A stretch of DNA of 64,000 nucleotides. It comes from Paradevosia shaoguanensis. GTDB lineage: Bacteria; Pseudomonadota; Alphaproteobacteria; Rhizobiales; Devosiaceae. Below are positions 61,262 through 64,000 of the stretch, one piece after another; within the stretch, counting starts at the first letter, position 1, and each line of letters begins with the position of its first letter. The stretch spans positions 1,736,001-1,800,000 of the forward strand of contig NZ_CP068983.1 in NCBI RefSeq assembly GCF_016801025.1. Direction: 5' to 3'. The notes beneath the pieces were generated by a model. It made no database searches. It was not told the origin of the DNA and worked only from the letters and a program-made list of their open reading frames with translations. Position numbers and translations under genes: made by a program.

Positions 61262-62214
61262 CAAACAATCCATCCCAAAATATCGAGTTTCGCCTGGGGC
61301 GCGATGGCGCCCAGCAATTCGGCGACGCTGCGGGAATAATCCACCGCGCCGCCGCGGACGGTGCCGAGCACCGCCGATTCTATGTCGTCATAGCGATAGC
61401 CATGAGCAAGCAGGTCGACGATAGCCGCCTGCAGCGGGCCGATCGTGGGGTTGAAGGCCACGCTTTCGATCGAAGTGCCGCTGACGACCGCGCCGTCCCT
61501 GAGGGTCAATACGACTGCGGAGGGCGATTTGCCATAGGGCGTATGGGCGCGCCGACCGGCGGCCAGCAGCTTTTCGGCCAGGGGATGGGGCTCGTCGAGG
61601 GCGAGAGCGGGCCATTGCGCCGCCTGCGGATCGGCGCCCGGCTCGCCGAGATAGGCCGGATCGAAGGGCCAGGGATAGAGCTGGGCCATCGTGAGGTCGT
61701 GGCCGAGCGGATCGATGAGGCGCAGGTTCTTCGTCGACGCGAATTCGGAGAGATATTGCCGGCAATGGGCGCAAGGGTGGGCCTCGCCGATGGCGATCCT
61801 GGCGATCGAGGTGCGGCGCGACCAGGCGCGCGTGAAGACGAAGCCCTCGCCGTGCAGGGTGAAGCCGAGATGGGTCTGCGGGAATTCGACATTGCCGCCA
61901 AAGACGAGATTGCCGGTGTCCGCTTCGAGCCCGACCGCGCCGACATAGAAGGTCGAGATCGGCGGGCTGGCCATGGTCTGGGCGGTGGGGAGGACCAGGA
62001 GCATCAGCTCCTCGACCGAGGCGAGGCCGAATTTTTCGGCGATCGCCCGAGCCTCTTCGGCGAGGAGCACGCCGCCCAGATTGTCGGCGATGGCGTGGCG
62101 GCGGGCCGCCAGCCTTTCGGCCACGGCGGCGTTAACCGCCGGGCCGCAGGCAGCGGCCAGATTTTCGATGCGGGCGCGGATTTGCGCATCCGCGGCAAAA
62201 GGATTAAGGCTCAT
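61261..62214 (-). CDS. cdd: Cytidine deaminase (E. coli-type, two-domain)
   Basis: Deaminates cytidine/deoxycytidine to uridine. The 317-residue protein has the long dimeric architecture: catalytic domain with zinc ligands His121 and Cys148/Cys151 (PCAHCRQYL) and Glu123, and a second degenerate domain (about 180-315). The motif reads HGE (121-123) where most enzymes have HAE; the spacing His-to-Cys (27) equals that of E. coli. It is the first gene of the minus-strand operon. ATG 62214 lies 148 nt from the divergent operator. Confidence 0.88.
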   Translation of the reverse strand: MSLNPFAADAQIRARIENLAAACGPAVNAAVAERLAARRHAIADNLGGVLLAEEARAIAEKFGLASVEELMLLVLPTAQTMASPPISTFYVGAVGLEADTGNLVFGGNVEFPQTHLGFTLHGEGFVFTRAWSRRTSIARIAIGEAHPCAHCRQYLSEFASTKNLRLIDPLGHDLTMAQLYPWPFDPAYLGEPGADPQAAQWPALALDEPHPLAEKLLAAGRRAHTPYGKSPSAVVLTLRDGAVVSGTSIESVAFNPTIGPLQAAIVDLLAHGYRYDDIESAVLGTVRGGAVDYSRSVAELLGAIAPQAKLDILGWIV

Positions 62215-62325
62215 CGCGCTCCACTCCCAGACGTGCTCGGCACGGGCGTCGATGCCGCCTTCTTAGGCAGATCACGCGCCAGCCAACAATTTGTGCGTTG
62301 ACCGGGCGGAATGCCGCAATAGCAT

Positions 62326-62355
62326 TTGACAAGCACCGCCGGACTGTCATTACAT
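62326..62355 (+). promoter_or_regulatory. Putative promoter of the aminohydrolase gene
   Basis: TTGACA (62326-62331), 18-nt spacer and TTACAT (62350-62355). The -10 is weak. The LacI-type operator begins 6 nt downstream, as expected for a repressed promoter. Confidence 0.5.
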
Positions 62356-62361
62356 TGACAT

Positions 62362-62375
62362 GTAAACCGGTTTAC
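62362..62375. promoter_or_regulatory. Perfect LacI-type operator in the divergent promoter region
   Basis: GTAAACCGGTTTAC, a perfect 14-bp palindrome with the central CG typical of LacI-family operators. It lies 15 nt before the aminohydrolase start (62390) and about 148 nt from cdd, and has a 12/14 match before the lacI gene. Confidence 0.8.
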
Positions 62376-62389
62376 CAGATGGGGGTCAA

Positions 62390-63733
62390 ATGGTATCGAC
62401 GCTTCTCCATGGCGCCACAGTGCTGACCGTGGACGCCGAAAACCGCGTTATCGAGGATGGCTGGATGGCCATTCGCGATGGCCGCATTGCCGGTATCGGC
62501 CCGCGCGCGACCATGCCCCAGACCAGCCTTTTCGATGACGTCGTCGACCTTGCCGGGCACCTGGTGATGCCGGGCCTCGTCAATGCCCATACCCATTCGG
62601 CCATGGTGCTGTTCCGCGGCCGCTCGGAGGGGCAAAGCCTGCTCACCATGGACGGCTGGTACAATTCCATCCGCGAGCCGGAGCTGTCGCTGGTTTCCTC
62701 CGATATCGGGCCGGCGGTAAAACTCTCCTGCGCCGAAATGGTGCTTTCGGGCACGACCACCTTCTGCGACCAGTACTTTTTCGCCGAGGAGATCGCCGAG
62801 GCGGTGTCGCAGGCGGGCATCCGCGCCGTCATCGCCTATGGCATCGTGCAACTGGGCGACGAGGAACGCGGCGCCGAGGAACTGGCCAAGGCCTCCGCCT
62901 TCATCGAACAGCAGCGCTCGGCCGACGGGCGCATCGTGCCCTGGTTCGGTCCGCACGCCCCCTATGTCGACAATTCCGAAAGCCTGCTGCGCGCCGAAGT
63001 CGAGGTGGCGGTGAAATATGGAGTGGGCATGCACCTGCATATGGCGGCAGGGCCCGAAGACAACGAAGAGACGCTCAAGCGCTATGGGCTGACCGCCACG
63101 CAGGCGCTCGACCGCGACGGCTTCTTCAATGGCCGCGTCCACGCCGCCCATTGCCTCGATCTCTCCGACGACGACATCGCCATCTTCGCCAAGGCGCCGG
63201 CGGCATCGGTCGCCTATTGCGCCACGGCCGGGCTGCGCTCGGGCCGCGAGGGCATCTGCCCGGCGGTCAAGCTGCGCGAAGCGGGCGTCGTCGTGGCGCT
63301 CGGCACCGACAACGTTGCCGCCAACAATTCCTACGACATGGTCGCCGAGATGCGCCTGGCCGGTCTCGTCGCCTCCCATCGCGAAGGCGTGGCCCAGCCG
63401 ATTTCGAGCCGGGACCTGGTGCGCATGGCAACGATCGAGGGGGCGAAGGCCCTCGGCCTCGACAAGGAGATCGGCAGCCTCGAAATCGGCAAGGCCGCCG
63501 ACATCATCGCCATCGACCTTTCCGGCCCCGGCTATTCGGAAACGCCCGACGTCGAAACCGTGCTCGTCTATTCGGGCAGCGGGCGCGACGTGCGCCATGT
63601 GTGGGTATCGGGCGAAAGGCTAGTTGCCGACAGAAAGCTCTTGCGGCAGGACTATGCGCAAATCCGCCACGATTACAGCCAGACCTACAAGGACTTCTGG
63701 CAGCGGGTCGAGAAAGCCAGAGAGGTTGCCTGA
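62390..63733 (+). CDS. Amidohydrolase, MTA/SAH deaminase/SsnA-like family
   Basis: A 447-residue metal-dependent aminohydrolase: MPGLVNAHTHSAMVLFRGRS near residue 61 (His-x-His), HAPYVDNSESLLRAEVEVAV near residue 188, VGMHLHMAAGPEDNEETLKR near residue 210 (His), GRVHAAHCLDLSDDDIAIFA near residue 250 (His) and VALGTDNVAANNSYDMVAEM near residue 300 (Asp). It fits the clade deaminating 5-methylthioadenosine, SAH, adenosine-like or guanine-type compounds. The genomic context favours a nucleoside or base. Start ATG 62390. Confidence 0.87.
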   Translation: MVSTLLHGATVLTVDAENRVIEDGWMAIRDGRIAGIGPRATMPQTSLFDDVVDLAGHLVMPGLVNAHTHSAMVLFRGRSEGQSLLTMDGWYNSIREPELSLVSSDIGPAVKLSCAEMVLSGTTTFCDQYFFAEEIAEAVSQAGIRAVIAYGIVQLGDEERGAEELAKASAFIEQQRSADGRIVPWFGPHAPYVDNSESLLRAEVEVAVKYGVGMHLHMAAGPEDNEETLKRYGLTATQALDRDGFFNGRVHAAHCLDLSDDDIAIFAKAPAASVAYCATAGLRSGREGICPAVKLREAGVVVALGTDNVAANNSYDMVAEMRLAGLVASHREGVAQPISSRDLVRMATIEGAKALGLDKEIGSLEIGKAADIIAIDLSGPGYSETPDVETVLVYSGSGRDVRHVWVSGERLVADRKLLRQDYAQIRHDYSQTYKDFWQRVEKAREVA

Positions 63734-63734
63734 C

Positions 63735-64000
63735 TTGCCGCACAACAAGCTGATCCTGGACACCGACGGGGGTGTCGATGATGCCCAGGCGCTGTTGATG
63801 CTGATCGCCCATGGCCGCCGGCCCGATGCGATCACCACTGTTTTCGGCAATGTGGCGCTCGATGTCGCCACCGCCAATATCCTAGCCGTCCTCGCCACGG
63901 TCGGGGTCAGCATTCCGGTGCACAGGGGCGCCCACCGACCGCTGGTGCAGCCCTTGATCGACGCCACCGACATTCACGGCGAAGACGGCCTGGGCGGGGC
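63735..64000 (+). CDS. Nucleoside hydrolase, N-terminal part (truncated by window edge)
   Basis: Only the first 88 codons are present. LILDTDGGVDDAQALLMLIA near residue 6 is the inosine-uridine nucleoside hydrolase calcium-binding signature (DTDxGxDDAxAL), and ITTVFGNVALDVATANILAV lies near residue 36. The enzyme splits nucleosides into base and ribose. The TTG at 63735 lies one base after the aminohydrolase stop, so the two genes are coupled; the rest lies beyond 64000. Confidence 0.9.
   Translation, partial: MPHNKLILDTDGGVDDAQALLMLIAHGRRPDAITTVFGNVALDVATANILAVLATVGVSIPVHRGAHRPLVQPLIDATDIHGEDGLGG

Overview
The window reads as a contiguous piece of a GC-rich alphaproteobacterial chromosome, most likely a Hyphomicrobiales (Rhizobiales) member close to Devosia. 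This rests on gene order and protein style: mutS-glnD-murJ-trpS-usp-nfuA-tsaB-rimI-fur-plsC-miaB-phoH-ybeY-corC-lnt-metK-trmB is a rhizobial arrangement, infB carries an alphaproteobacterial-type basic/acidic N-terminus, and the regulatory motifs (Irr-like box, SahR-like site, RutR-like boxes) fit that group. The genus is an inference. I saw no rRNA, tRNA, CRISPR array, prophage or complete insertion sequence.

Layout. 1-4.0 kb (minus): the transcription/translation operon rimP-nusA-ylxR-infB; infB runs off the left edge and rimP is preceded by an attenuator-like leader. 4.1-7.1 kb: alpha/beta hydrolase, aldo/keto reductase, a small membrane protein and a TetR regulator with a readable promoter/operator. 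7.1-13.9 kb: xylose/xyloside utilisation (galM-like mutarotase, LacI regulator, xylB, xylA, GH43 beta-xylosidase). 14.1-34.3 kb (all plus): the long housekeeping run from mutS to trmB, interrupted by a DUF4279 gene between miaB and phoH. 34.4-35.5 kb: a flavin reductase and an RlpA-like protein, convergent over a shared terminator.

35.9-53.3 kb holds a complete reductive pyrimidine catabolic route: preT-preA (dihydropyrimidine dehydrogenase), then after a 3.6 kb insert (frameshifted Rrf2 regulator, AhpD-like and DoxX proteins, EamA exporter, NYN protein) a RutR-type regulator and an operon of omega-aminotransferase, methylmalonate-semialdehyde dehydrogenase, N-carbamoyl-beta-alanine amidohydrolase, dihydropyrimidinase and an NMT1-type ABC importer. 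Uracil would go to acetyl-CoA and thymine to propionyl-CoA. A DUF559 nuclease-like ORF bordered by palindromic repeats sits inside this operon.

53.3-56.8 kb has accessory genes (small [10 protein letters not shown] protein, GNAT, Gfo/Idh/MocA oxidoreductase, SelO AMPylase). 56.8-64.0 kb is a nucleoside/purine catabolic locus: cdd, a creatininase-family amidohydrolase, adenine deaminase, a LacI regulator and a glutamine-amidotransferase-like protein on the minus strand, diverging from an aminohydrolase and a nucleoside hydrolase that runs off the right edge. Near-identical 14-bp LacI-type operators lie at the divergent promoter and before lacI, tying the locus into one likely regulon.

The most interesting items are: the candidate LacI nucleoside regulon with its out-of-place creatininase-family enzyme; the repeat-bordered DUF559 ORF; the candidate CUG start of ybeY; the RutR-like boxes joining the two halves of the pyrimidine pathway; a perfect 29-bp operator before a frameshifted Rrf2 gene; and the attenuator-like rimP leader. 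None of the functional assignments was tested by a database search; they rest on motifs and family knowledge.
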